Source: Candidatus Cloacimonadota bacterium (GTDB taxonomy: Bacteria; Muiribacteriota; UBA6191). From it: 64,000 nt of DNA. Shown here piece by piece: positions 44,644-53,418 of the stretch (its first letter is position 1; the number at the start of each line of letters is the position of its first letter). Below the pieces are notes generated by a model. The model was given only the letters and a program-made list of their open reading frames with translations, was not told where the DNA came from and searched no databases. The stretch spans positions 71,203 to 135,202 of the forward strand of contig NVVD01000002.1 in assembly GCA_002402105.1 (NCBI GenBank). The letters are read 5' to 3'. The position numbers and the translations under genes are program-made.

Positions 44644-45417
44644 ATGAAAATATTATTAACCAATGATGATGGGTATAGATCAGAAGCTTATCAGCTTTTA
44701 GGTAAAGAATTACAAAAAAAACATGATGTAACAATGATTGCACCAGAAAAAAACTGTAGTGGAATATCTCATGCTTTTACTCTACTTGAACCTTTGTTTT
44801 CAACAGATATGCAAGAGGTTGAAAACTCTTTTAATCTAAAACAGTTTTCTCATTTATCTGGTACTCCCGTTGATTGTGTTAAATTTTGTTTGTTAGAAAC
44901 AATGAAAAAAGATTTACCCGATTTAGTGATTTCTGGTATTAATTATGGAGCTAATTTAGCTTGTGATGTATTGTATTCAGGTACAGTTGGTGCGGCTGTT
45001 GAAAGCTATATTCATGGGGTTTCATCTATTGCTTTATCTTATAAAGAACATGATTTTCCAAAAGAGAGAGTTCTTGAAATGCTTGAATGGTTCACTCCTT
45101 TTTTAGATAAAATAGAGTCTCATATGCTAGAAAAGCCAAGGTTACTAAATATTAACTACCCGCCTGTACCGAAAAAAGAGATTAGAGGTGTAAAAGCTTG
45201 TGAAATAGGGACAGTTGGTTATAAAGATTTTTATGATAAAAGAGTTAGTCCTTTGGGTAAAACTTACTTTTGGTTATCTGGGGTAATGGAAGAAGAAAAA
45301 GAAAATAAAAATTCAGATAAATATGCTATTCAGCATAATTATATTTCTGTTTCTCCATTAAAAATTGATTTTACAAATTATGAAGAATTAAACTCATTAA
45401 AGTCGGTATTGAAATAA
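44644..45417 (+). CDS. surE: 5'/3'-nucleotidase SurE
   Basis: A 257-residue survival protein SurE, a metal-dependent nucleoside monophosphatase. MKILLTNDDGYRSEAY supplies the conserved Asn7-Asp8-Asp9 metal site. VTMIAPEKNCSGISHAFT, LSGTPVDCVKFCL and SGINYGANLACDVLYSGTVGAA are the other family blocks. ATG 44644 is chosen because AAGGAA lies four bases upstream; the longer frame from 44617 would start inside the terminator hairpin. It stands next to a second purine-nucleotidase gene if the giant lipoprotein gene between them is ignored, but no link is proven. Confidence 0.94.
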   Translation: MKILLTNDDGYRSEAYQLLGKELQKKHDVTMIAPEKNCSGISHAFTLLEPLFSTDMQEVENSFNLKQFSHLSGTPVDCVKFCLLETMKKDLPDLVISGINYGANLACDVLYSGTVGAAVESYIHGVSSIALSYKEHDFPKERVLEMLEWFTPFLDKIESHMLEKPRLLNINYPPVPKKEIRGVKACEIGTVGYKDFYDKRVSPLGKTYFWLSGVMEEEKENKNSDKYAIQHNYISVSPLKIDFTNYEELNSLKSVLK

Positions 45418-45513
45418 GAAATCTAATAAATGTGGAAACTTTTTTCTTCTTCTATCGTATTATATGGTAGAACGAAAAAAGCGTTCACAGTAATAGACTA
45501 TAAGGGGCCTCCC

Positions 45514-46743
45514 ATGAGTATAACAAATGTATTAGAGTCATCAGGTATTAAAAAATTTACATTTTTAACAATGTTTTTATTTGTATTTTCAATTGTACAG
45601 CCAGCATTAATGGTGAGTTTTGCTTCAGAAGCAGACTTTTATGATGGGCCAAATGGATATATGTCTCAAAGTAAAGGTCAAAGTAAATATCGATCGTATG
45701 ATCGAATCCAAAACGAAGGAATGGCTAAAGCTAATAAGCTTGTTGGCATGACTTTAGGTGGAATTGTTGGTGGAGGACTTGTATTAGCTCTTGGTTTAGC
45801 AGCAAGCCCGATATTAGCTGTAGCTACTTTAGTTGGTTCGATACTAGCGGGTGGTTTTCTAGGAAGCGCAGTTGGTAACCCAGTAAGAAACGGTATAAAC
45901 CGTACTACAAGTAGTTCAAATATGATGTCTTGGATTGGTGGAATAGCTGGTGGAACATTAGGTTTTATGATTCCTGGCGGTTCAATCATTGGTGCTGCTG
46001 TTGGTTCAACCTTAGGTGGTGTAGCTGGTAGTTATTTAGCTGATAATAAAGATAGAATTTTAGACGCTCCATCAAGAATGATTAGAGGTGGCTTTGCTAG
46101 AATGTCTGGTGGAATGATGGGGCCTATGGGTGCTATGATGGGTGTTCCTAATGCTATGAGTAGCATGATGGTTGGTACTGGTAATCGAATGTATCCAGGT
46201 AACTGGTACGGTCCAAATGGTGTTGTAAATACAGAGCCAAGACAAATGGTACTGGATCAATATGGTCAAGAGATTACTCCAGATAGTCATTATGTATGGC
46301 ATGATGATAATGGAGATTATAATTATCCAGGTTGGAAAAACGACTTATATAAAGCAGATAATAGTTCAAGTTTTTATAGAAGAAATTCATCAGCAGGATG
46401 GACGACTGGTGTAGGTACTCAAGCATCTAGAGTTTCTGATATTTCTAGCCCACAATGGGGAAGAGGTGGATCGTCATCAAAGTCACCAAGCGGACGAACA
46501 AGAATCAATTATTCAGATGGAGATGTATATAGCACATATACAACTACAGATGGTGAAACGTTTAATCCTGACTATGAAGCAGGTTCTGGTGATAGTTTGG
46601 TTGGTTTAACTCAAAGATATCAAGATGCTGTTGAAGAACTACGAACTCTAAGTTTAAACAACGCTTCTGACTTACAAAGAAGAGAAGCACACAGAGAAGT
46701 TCAAAGACTTGAAAGAATGTTACATCAAGGTTTAAATAGATAA
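45514..46743 (+). CDS. Secreted glycine-zipper protein (unknown function) 1
   Basis: A 409-residue protein with an N-terminal export signal (hydrophobic core FLTMFLFVFSIVQPALMV). Two long glycine-zipper hydrophobic regions follow, GMTLGGIVGGGLVLALGLAA and GGIAGGTLGFMIPGGSIIG with GSTLGGVAGSYLAD, of the kind that inserts into or oligomerises in membranes. A methionine/glycine-rich patch (MSGGMMGPMGAMMGVPNAM) comes next, then a tyrosine- and serine-rich polar tail and a C-terminal coiled coil. No family is recognised. ATG 45514, behind AAGGGG, fits the signal peptide better than ATG 45430. A nearby inverted repeat GAACG/CGTTC (45470-45486) may belong to its promoter region. Confidence 0.6.
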   Translation: MSITNVLESSGIKKFTFLTMFLFVFSIVQPALMVSFASEADFYDGPNGYMSQSKGQSKYRSYDRIQNEGMAKANKLVGMTLGGIVGGGLVLALGLAASPILAVATLVGSILAGGFLGSAVGNPVRNGINRTTSSSNMMSWIGGIAGGTLGFMIPGGSIIGAAVGSTLGGVAGSYLADNKDRILDAPSRMIRGGFARMSGGMMGPMGAMMGVPNAMSSMMVGTGNRMYPGNWYGPNGVVNTEPRQMVLDQYGQEITPDSHYVWHDDNGDYNYPGWKNDLYKADNSSSFYRRNSSAGWTTGVGTQASRVSDISSPQWGRGGSSSKSPSGRTRINYSDGDVYSTYTTTDGETFNPDYEAGSGDSLVGLTQRYQDAVEELRTLSLNNASDLQRREAHREVQRLERMLHQGLNR

Positions 46744-46775
46744 GACTCAAACTTTAAACTGAACTTTAAATAAAA

Positions 46776-46806
46776 TACCCTGTTTTTAGTCAAGCAGGGT
46801 TTTTTA
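46776..46806 (+). terminator. Rho-independent terminator
   Basis: Stem ACCCTG (46777-46782) and CAGGGT (46795-46800) with a 12-base loop, followed by TTTTTT. It separates the two secreted glycine-zipper genes. Confidence 0.8.
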
Positions 46807-46828
46807 TTATCTGAAAGTAGGAGAAAAA

Positions 46829-48328
46829 ATGAAACGATTGATACTTATATTATTACTTCAATTGAACTTATTTACATTAATAGATGCAGAGGCTGTTGCA
46901 GCGAATATATCTTTGTCTTCTTTAACTCAAAAAATAAAGAGTATCTTTAAGCCAAATGCTATAGTTTCAGCAAATCACGCAGCAAATTTTTTAGGAAAAT
47001 CTGGTGCAAGCGTATCACAGACACAAACAGTTTTAGCTAATGAAGTCAGCAAAGGCACTGTAAGTGCTCCTGTAAAGATTCAAAATTTCTTTTCAAAAAT
47101 AGGAGATCAGTTTAAAGCCTTAAAATATACTGGAGCAAATGCTAAAATATCTATGAATAAAGTTGCTTCAATAGTTGATTATAAGCCATATACTGAGGTG
47201 CAACTTAGATCAGGAAGTAAAATATTATTGAATCAAAGTACGGTTGATTCGTATCAAGTAAAATCAGCTGAAGGTAAAGTTTTATTTAGAGGCTCAGAAA
47301 AAAGAAGTCCAAAATTAAAGCTAAAAGGTAAAGTTGATGCTAATGCTCTTGCAAAATTTAAAGGTCAGTTAGCTGAGTCAGCAGCCCGAATAGACATAGC
47401 AAAAGCAGAGTATCAAGGCTTGAAACTAAAAGTAAAAGCAAATCAAGCAAGCCCTGCTGATAAATTACGAATCACTAAGCTTGGTAAAAACATTCCAAAA
47501 TATGAAAAAGCCTATAAATCCTTAGAAAAACAAACAAGTTTAAAAAGTTCTTCATTAAAAGGAGCGTTTGGTGATGCAGCTAAATTTGCTTTAACCTCAA
47601 TTGGTATTAGAGCGGGTATTAATATATTATCTCAAGCGATTCAAAATGACGGTAAAGTTGATTTTAAAAATGCTTTGTCATTTATGGCAGATAAGTCTTT
47701 TTGGGGCGGTACAGCAGGTGGTTTTTTAGGCTCTATGATTGCTTCAACTGTTGGTAGTATGATAATACCTGGTGGGGGAGCATTAATGCGTGCTTTGCCT
47801 GGATTTATTGGGGCAGCTGCTGGTTTTGAAGTTGGCTCAGGTAGCTTAGAAAAAACAAATTGGGTTCAACTATTAGCTTCAACTGGTGCATCAGCTGCTG
47901 CTTTTGCTTTAATTGGTGGCCCTGTAGGTATTGGAGCTTCAATTTTGGCTGGTATGGTAGTAAATAAATTATTTGAAAAAGATGATCCATTTAGTGAAAT
48001 GGATATATACTCTGAAAAATGGAATGATGTTGCACACCCAGATATTATGATGCAAGGGCCAAGTAACCAAGATTTTCAACAATTTACAAAGCTTGATGCA
48101 CCTGCCGTTGCGAGTTTAGCCCCAATAGTTATTAATAAAAAGAAAATAACTGTAATTAATACAAATACTGAGTTACTTGATATAGTTGAAATTTCAGCAA
48201 AAATGAAAGTTCATTATAAGAGTTATATTAACTTCTTAAAAGAAAAGCAGGCTTTAGATGCCGCGGCTGAATTTGAAAAATATAATAGGCTACGAAAACA
48301 AATTCAAAGAGCTAAAGGTGAGATTTAA
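46829..48328 (+). CDS. Secreted glycine-zipper protein (unknown function) 2
   Basis: A 499-residue protein with a signal peptide (RLILILLLQLNLFTLIDAEA). The first half is lysine- and alanine-rich with helical stretches. Residues about 285-395 form a long glycine-zipper region (FWGGTAGGFLGSMIASTVGS, PGGGALMRALPGFIGAAAG, IGGPVGIGASILAGMVVNKL). The C-terminal 100 residues are polar with a terminal coiled coil. The design parallels the preceding gene, but I see no clear sequence homology outside the zippers. Both could be membrane-active secreted proteins, which is inference. A good TAGGAG ribosome-binding site precedes the ATG. The stop overlaps the convergent response-regulator gene by four bases. 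Confidence 0.6.
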   Translation: MKRLILILLLQLNLFTLIDAEAVAANISLSSLTQKIKSIFKPNAIVSANHAANFLGKSGASVSQTQTVLANEVSKGTVSAPVKIQNFFSKIGDQFKALKYTGANAKISMNKVASIVDYKPYTEVQLRSGSKILLNQSTVDSYQVKSAEGKVLFRGSEKRSPKLKLKGKVDANALAKFKGQLAESAARIDIAKAEYQGLKLKVKANQASPADKLRITKLGKNIPKYEKAYKSLEKQTSLKSSSLKGAFGDAAKFALTSIGIRAGINILSQAIQNDGKVDFKNALSFMADKSFWGGTAGGFLGSMIASTVGSMIIPGGGALMRALPGFIGAAAGFEVGSGSLEKTNWVQLLASTGASAAAFALIGGPVGIGASILAGMVVNKLFEKDDPFSEMDIYSEKWNDVAHPDIMMQGPSNQDFQQFTKLDAPAVASLAPIVINKKKITVINTNTELLDIVEISAKMKVHYKSYINFLKEKQALDAAAEFEKYNRLRKQIQRAKGEI

Positions 48329-49572
48329 TCATCAGATTTATGTAGAAGTCTTTTAAGTAGCTGACTTAACTTTTCTAGAGAAAAGGGCTTGTTTAAAAAA
48401 CCATCTAAGTTTAAATCTTTAATAGATTGAATGGTGTATTCATTTTGCAAGCCTGTCATAGCAACGATTTTTGCATCTTTGTTATATTTTGATTTTTTAA
48501 TAGTATTAATGACCTGAAATCCAGAAAAGTTTGGGATATTTATATCTGTTAATATTAAGTCATATTTGAATCTATCAATAGCTTCTGCTGCTTCAACTGA
48601 GTTTGAAAATCCCTCTGCTATAAACCCCTCTGACTCTAGGGTTGTTAGAATCATTTCTAACATTAGTTCTTCATCTTCTACAATTAAAATTTTTGGCTGA
48701 GTGCTACTTCTGATACTTTGATGAGTTGTTGGAGGTTCTCCCTCTGGAGTATTTAAAATAACTTGTGTCGAAGAATCATTTGTAATGATGTTAAGGTCTC
48801 TATTTGACTCAAGTATTTTATCAGTAATTTTAGAATGTAATATTTTAATAATACATTGTTTGTAAGCACTACTAATATTAACCTGTATAAAAGAGTATCC
48901 TTTTCCACCAATTTTAGAAATTAAAAATTGAATATGTTCTGTTATAAATGTACTCAATAAATCTTTATTTTCAACGATTGTAATAGATTGTTCGGGTAGA
49001 CTAATTTTTAATTGTACATTTTGTTGTTCAATTTGGTTTAATAAAGAATAAAGAGTAGATTTTACCAGTTTTTTGATGTCTATTGGGTGGCGCTCTCTTA
49101 TAATTACTTCTTTAGCTATTGGCATAGGTTCGAGAGTTTTTTTCTTTTTAGTAGAAGTTTGGATAGTTTTTTTTGTATTACTTTTTAAGATCCTAGAAAT
49201 GTGTAGAATTAATAAATCTTGAGGGTCATCGCACTTTATACAAATACAAATAGATTGAGGAAATTTTTTAAAAAATTTAATCCAACTTTGATCAAAGGCA
49301 TAGATCAGCTGAGAAGATGGAAACTTATTTAAAATATTTTGGAATAAGGTATCGGCACCATTTTTTGTTAAAATATTTTTAACAAAAGAATCGTCAATAA
49401 TGATAATAGGAGCAGATACATTTTTATTTTCTAATAGAGTAATTAATTCAGGATTCTTTAGAATCCAAGAAAAAATATGAAGTTCAATGTTTGAAAAACA
49501 TTGCTTCCATAAAGATTGAATTCTATTTGTAAAGTTGGCTTGATTAGATAAAATTAAAACTATTTGTTTCAT
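48325..49572 (-). CDS. Response regulator with degenerate kinase-like N-terminus and C-terminal receiver
   Basis: A 415-residue cytoplasmic protein. Residues 293-415 are a complete receiver domain: acidic pocket VEDEE, phosphoacceptor Asp343 in LILTDINIP, Thr in VAMTG and Lys in NKPF. The first 125 residues look like a degenerate receiver without the Asp/Lys set. Residues about 165-280 show a weak GHKL ATPase-like pattern (LVKSTLYSLLNQIEQQNVQLKI ... LLSTFITEHIQFLISKIG) that lacks clear N and G boxes. There is no DNA-binding domain, so it probably signals by protein contact. It is transcribed divergently from the T2SS operon (112 bases between starts), suggesting a link to secretion control. 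Confidence 0.7.
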   Translation of the reverse strand: MKQIVLILSNQANFTNRIQSLWKQCFSNIELHIFSWILKNPELITLLENKNVSAPIIIIDDSFVKNILTKNGADTLFQNILNKFPSSQLIYAFDQSWIKFFKKFPQSICICIKCDDPQDLLILHISRILKSNTKKTIQTSTKKKKTLEPMPIAKEVIIRERHPIDIKKLVKSTLYSLLNQIEQQNVQLKISLPEQSITIVENKDLLSTFITEHIQFLISKIGGKGYSFIQVNISSAYKQCIIKILHSKITDKILESNRDLNIITNDSSTQVILNTPEGEPPTTHQSIRSSTQPKILIVEDEELMLEMILTTLESEGFIAEGFSNSVEAAEAIDRFKYDLILTDINIPNFSGFQVINTIKKSKYNKDAKIVAMTGLQNEYTIQSIKDLNLDGFLNKPFSLEKLSQLLKRLLHKSDD

Positions 49573-49627
49573 GTTATGTTTTTCGGTTTAGAATATATAT
49601 CATTTTAGTCTATTCAGAGTAATAATA

Positions 49628-49656
49628 TTGTGACGAATAAATATATGTAGTTATAA
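49628..49656 (+). promoter_or_regulatory. Candidate sigma-70 promoter of the T2SS operon
   Basis: TTGTGA (49628-49633), a 17-bp spacer and TTATAA (49651-49656) lie 28 bases before the gspE ATG. It is of moderate match and lies in the divergent gap with the response-regulator gene. Confidence 0.4.
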
Positions 49657-49684
49657 AAACACATCGATATAAAGGTTCAGGTTA

Positions 49685-51340
49685 ATGAGTGAAAAGTTTT
49701 TAGAACAGTTTGCAGTTTCCAATAATGTAATAACTTCAATTCAATTAAAAGAATTACAATCATTACAAGAGCAAACGAATGCTTCATTTGAATCTGTCTT
49801 ACATGAGACTGGTTTATTTAAAATAGATGATTTGTATGGGATGATTGCTGCTACATTTGGCTTACATTTTTTACCAGAGTTATCAGATGATTATATAAAT
49901 GTGGCTTTAAACTCAAGATTACCCATTGATTATTTAGAATTGAACTCAATTTTATTATTAGAAGAAGGGGGGACAACTCTTACTGTGGGGGTTTCTAGTC
50001 CAAAAAGTTTAGAGGTTAAAAATGAACTAGAATTGAAGTTTTCAAAACATGTTCAATTTGCTTTGGTAAAAGAGTCAGAACTAAATAAAGCACTTTTAAA
50101 AATAAAAAGTCAGCATCAAAGAACTATGGGTGATCTTTTAGAAGATTTAGAGAGTTTTTCAGATGGTGGTTTACATCAAGATGAAACAGAATTTTTGATG
50201 GATATTGCAAATAAAGCTCCGATTGTTCGTTTGGTTAATATGTTGATTCTACAGGCAATTAATGAAAATGGCTCTGATGTTCATATTGAACCTTTTGAAA
50301 AAAGTTTAGAGATTAGATTTCGCATTGATGGTGTTTTAAGAAAAATACAATCGAGCCCCAAAAACTTAGCACAAGCGATTACCTCAAGAATCAAATTATT
50401 AGCAAATATGGATATCACAGAGAAACGACTACCTCAAGATGGTAAATTTAAAATGAGAATCCAAGAAAAAGAATATGATATTAGAGTCTCAACTTTACCT
50501 TCTTTTCATGGAGAATCTATTGTACTCAGAATCTTAAGAGGAGAGCATGATCGCTATTCTATGAAAACAACTGGTTTATCGGGTTGGAATTTACAAAAAG
50601 TACAAAGTTTTATGAAAAGTACAACAGGAGTAATTTTAATAACTGGACCTACTGGTAGTGGTAAAACAACAACTTTATACTCTATTTTGTCGGAGCTAAA
50701 TGAGCCAGATAGAAAATTAATAACTATTGAAGACCCTGTTGAATATCAGATGCAGGGAATTATTCAAATGAATGTAAACTCAAGAATTGGAATGACCTTT
50801 GCGAGTGCATTAAGAAGTATTTTAAGACAAGATCCTGATATTATCATGGTAGGAGAGATTAGAGATTTAGAAACAGCCGAAACTGCTATTCAAGCAGCTT
50901 TAACTGGGCATTTAGTTTTATCGACACTGCATACAAATGATGCTCCATCTGCTGTTACAAGATTAATGGAAATGGGAGTAGAGCCTTACTTGATTTCGAC
51001 TTCGGTTGTTGGGGTTATTGCACAAAGATTGGTCAGAACCTTGTGTGAAGAATGTAAAAGACCAATAACTCAAGATGAATTTGTAAATCATGGAGCTTCT
51101 AAGGGCTGCGAACCAGTTGGATGCGAACTTTGCCGAAAATCTGGATACTTAGGGAGAGTAGGCGTATTTGAGGTCTTAGAATTTGATGAGGTAATTAGAG
51201 AAATGATTATGTCTCAACGGGGGCCACAAAAACTTTATGAAGGCTGTATTGAACAAGGAATGGTAGCCTTAAAAACAGATGGGTTAGATAAAGTAAGGCT
51301 TGGTCTGACTACAATTGATGAAGTGTTTAAGGTAATCTGA
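49685..51340 (+). CDS. gspE: Type II secretion ATPase GspE
   Basis: A 551-residue ATPase that drives pseudopilus assembly. The N-terminal GspE_N/MshEN region (about 5-140) binds the GspL cytoplasmic domain in known systems. The catalytic half has Walker A GPTGSGKT (321-328), an Asp box (ITIEDPVEYQ), Walker B PDIIMVGEIRD (about 384-394), a His box (STLHTNDAPS) and a zinc tetracysteine (LCEEC ... GCELC). It opens a run of eight T2SS genes, and its stop overlaps the gspF start (TGATG). Confidence 0.95.
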   Translation: MSEKFLEQFAVSNNVITSIQLKELQSLQEQTNASFESVLHETGLFKIDDLYGMIAATFGLHFLPELSDDYINVALNSRLPIDYLELNSILLLEEGGTTLTVGVSSPKSLEVKNELELKFSKHVQFALVKESELNKALLKIKSQHQRTMGDLLEDLESFSDGGLHQDETEFLMDIANKAPIVRLVNMLILQAINENGSDVHIEPFEKSLEIRFRIDGVLRKIQSSPKNLAQAITSRIKLLANMDITEKRLPQDGKFKMRIQEKEYDIRVSTLPSFHGESIVLRILRGEHDRYSMKTTGLSGWNLQKVQSFMKSTTGVILITGPTGSGKTTTLYSILSELNEPDRKLITIEDPVEYQMQGIIQMNVNSRIGMTFASALRSILRQDPDIIMVGEIRDLETAETAIQAALTGHLVLSTLHTNDAPSAVTRLMEMGVEPYLISTSVVGVIAQRLVRTLCEECKRPITQDEFVNHGASKGCEPVGCELCRKSGYLGRVGVFEVLEFDEVIREMIMSQRGPQKLYEGCIEQGMVALKTDGLDKVRLGLTTIDEVFKVI

Positions 51341-52557
51341 TGCCTAAATATAAATATAAGTCTTTATCAAAGAGCGGTGAAATTTTTTCAGGAGTTATGG
51401 AGGCTGATACTAAGTTTGAGGTTTTACAAAGAATAAAGCAAGAAAACCAGATTCCTGTTGAAGTAGAGAAATACCTTGAGAGCTCTAAAAAAATAGAATT
51501 TACTTTTTTTGGCTTATTGGATAAAAAGAAACTTTCGTCTAAAGAGGTGCATTGGTTTACTCAGCAGTTTTATAGAATGATAAAGTCTGGATTTACTATT
51601 GACAGGTCTTTAGAAATCTTATTAAAGCAAGTTAAAACTCATTCATTAAAAAAGTTAGTAATGGACTTAAGGATTCAAGTACAAGAAGGAAAAAGTCTTC
51701 ATGAAGCTTTATCAATGTATAGTGAATACTTTGATAGCTATTATGTACACATGATAGAAGCTGGTGAAATGGGAGGGATACTAGGTGAGTGTTTATCTCA
51801 AATTGTAAATCTAAAAGATAGGCAAGCAAAAATTCAAAAAAAACTAGTTTCAGCCATGACCTACCCAGCTATTATGAGCTTGACTCTTTTTGCGACAAGT
51901 ACTATTTTTCTTTTTTTTATTATTCCTGAATTTGCCATTATGTTTAAGGATTTAAACCGAGAGCTACCCATTGTTACTCAAATGGTTTTAACAATTTCAG
52001 ATATTTTTTTAAATTATTACTTAGAAGTTTGTATCGTTTTTTTTGCTATGATTTTGGCTTTTAATTTTTATAATAGAGAAAACTTATCCTTAATTGTAGA
52101 TAGATTTTTATTAAAAAGTGCTCGTATTAGTGATTTATATACTGATTTTTTATCAGAAAGGTTTTCAAGGATTTTGGGAAGTTTATTACAAAGTGGAGTA
52201 TCTTTATATCAAAGTTTAGAAATTGTAAAAAAAAGTATTGAAAATAAAGTGGTAAAAGATCATGTGTCTTCACTACAGTTAGGCTTACAAAAGGGAAATG
52301 GTTTAGCTCAACAACTTTGGGAGCAAACAATCTTCTCAGAAATTATGATTCAAGCTGTTCACTTAGGTGAAGAAAACGGTAAATTAGGAGAAATTTTGTC
52401 TCAAACTGCAGATCAGTTTGAAGAAAATATTAGTAGTAATGTGGATATATTTCTGGGCTTTATTGAGCCTTTTATGACCTTGGTAGTAGCTGTGTTTGTA
52501 GTTTTAATGATTATTGCTATGGTTTTACCTATGATGCAAGCTTCAACCATGGTGTAG
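51340..52557 (+). CDS. gspF: Type II secretion inner-membrane protein GspF
   Basis: A 405-residue polytopic inner-membrane core protein with the PulF/GspF plan: a short N-terminal KYKYKSLSKSGEIFSG segment, two homologous cytoplasmic helical bundles (HWFTQQFYRMIKSGFTI..., FSRILGSLLQSGVSL...), and membrane helices near residues 170-195, 225-245 and 375-400. The conserved EAGEMGG and the second-copy equivalent LGEENGKLGE are both present. It sits between GspE and the pseudopilins as usual and is translationally coupled to gspE. Confidence 0.95.
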   Translation: MPKYKYKSLSKSGEIFSGVMEADTKFEVLQRIKQENQIPVEVEKYLESSKKIEFTFFGLLDKKKLSSKEVHWFTQQFYRMIKSGFTIDRSLEILLKQVKTHSLKKLVMDLRIQVQEGKSLHEALSMYSEYFDSYYVHMIEAGEMGGILGECLSQIVNLKDRQAKIQKKLVSAMTYPAIMSLTLFATSTIFLFFIIPEFAIMFKDLNRELPIVTQMVLTISDIFLNYYLEVCIVFFAMILAFNFYNRENLSLIVDRFLLKSARISDLYTDFLSERFSRILGSLLQSGVSLYQSLEIVKKSIENKVVKDHVSSLQLGLQKGNGLAQQLWEQTIFSEIMIQAVHLGEENGKLGEILSQTADQFEENISSNVDIFLGFIEPFMTLVVAVFVVLMIIAMVLPMMQASTMV

Positions 52558-52559
52558 TC

Positions 52560-53036
52560 GTGAAATTAGATAAAAAAGGTTTTTTATTAGTAGATATGAT
52601 GATTGCTGTCAGTATCTTATTTTTAATGGTAGTTATTGTGAGCCCATCTTTTACTTTAATTAGTGACTACCGCTATAAACAATTTATCTATCATCTAGAA
52701 AAAGTAATTAAAACTTGTAAAAACTTATCAATTTTAAGGCAAAGAACAATAGTATTGCATTTAGAAAATTCAAAAATTTATATGAAGCAGCAAATAAATA
52801 AAAAAAACAATTATTATTTTTTTGAAAATATCAGTAAATCTCCTTTAAAAATACCCTCTTTTGTTCAACTTAAAATTAGTTTATTAGAGGGAGAGATACA
52901 TCAACAAAAAGGTAATAATCTATTTTTTTACCCTGGTGGTCGTTTTGATAAAGCAAAGATTGAAATGCTTGTAAATGGTAAAGAAAAAAACTTTGAAATA
53001 TTACTTTCAGATTCTTTAAAAGAGGTTAAAGAATGA
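52560..53036 (+). CDS. gspH: Minor pseudopilin, GspH-like
   Basis: A 158-residue prepilin with leader MKLDKKG, then FLLVDMMIAVSILFLMVVIV. The prepilin peptidase site is clear, but the residue at +5 is Asp instead of the near-invariant Glu. The rest has the beta-rich GspH pattern (IVLHLENSKIYMKQ, LFFYPGGRFDKAKIEM). It starts with GTG three bases after gspF and overlaps gspI by ATGA. GspH fits size and position better than GspG, because no calcium-binding GspG C-terminus is seen. Confidence 0.75.
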   Translation: MKLDKKGFLLVDMMIAVSILFLMVVIVSPSFTLISDYRYKQFIYHLEKVIKTCKNLSILRQRTIVLHLENSKIYMKQQINKKNNYYFFENISKSPLKIPSFVQLKISLLEGEIHQQKGNNLFFYPGGRFDKAKIEMLVNGKEKNFEILLSDSLKEVKE

Positions 53037-53416
53037 GAAAAAAAAGATTAAAAAAAGGTTTTACTTTTATAGAGTTAATGTTTGCAATTGCCTTATTTGG
53101 AGTAAACTTTCATTTAATTTATGGTCAAGTGTCTAGTTCTATAAGGTCTATTGCTAGATTAAAAAAAAGACAGAGACTATATTATCAAGTTCAAAATCAT
53201 ATTCAATTTGAACTAATGTCTCCCTATGAACTAACGACTAGTTCAACAATAAGTTTAAGTAAAGGCTTAAATGGTTTTATAGCTAAGCAAGTGGTAGAGG
53301 TTTTAGAATTTGGTTTAAAAAAAGTAAAAGTTGATGTCATTGAAAAAAGGACTTCAATTAATATTTTATCTTTAGTTTTTTTGAAATCAGAGTCTATAAG
53401 AAAGAAAAGCTTATAG
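53033..53416 (+). CDS. gspI: Minor pseudopilin, GspI-like
   Basis: A 127-residue prepilin with leader MRKKRLKKG followed by FTFIELMFAIALFG (Glu at +5) and a single hydrophobic helix. The short C-terminal domain, length and position between the GspH- and GspJ-like genes fit GspI, which with J and K forms the pseudopilus tip. Start overlaps the previous stop (ATGA). Confidence 0.78.
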   Translation: MRKKRLKKGFTFIELMFAIALFGVNFHLIYGQVSSSIRSIARLKKRQRLYYQVQNHIQFELMSPYELTTSSTISLSKGLNGFIAKQVVEVLEFGLKKVKVDVIEKRTSINILSLVFLKSESIRKKSL

Positions 53417-53418
53417 TT

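Noticed and set aside
46072..46302. His/Ser/Thr-rich reverse-strand frame inside the glycine-zipper gene
   Set aside because: Low-complexity antisense of a Met/Gly-rich coding segment; not a plausible protein.
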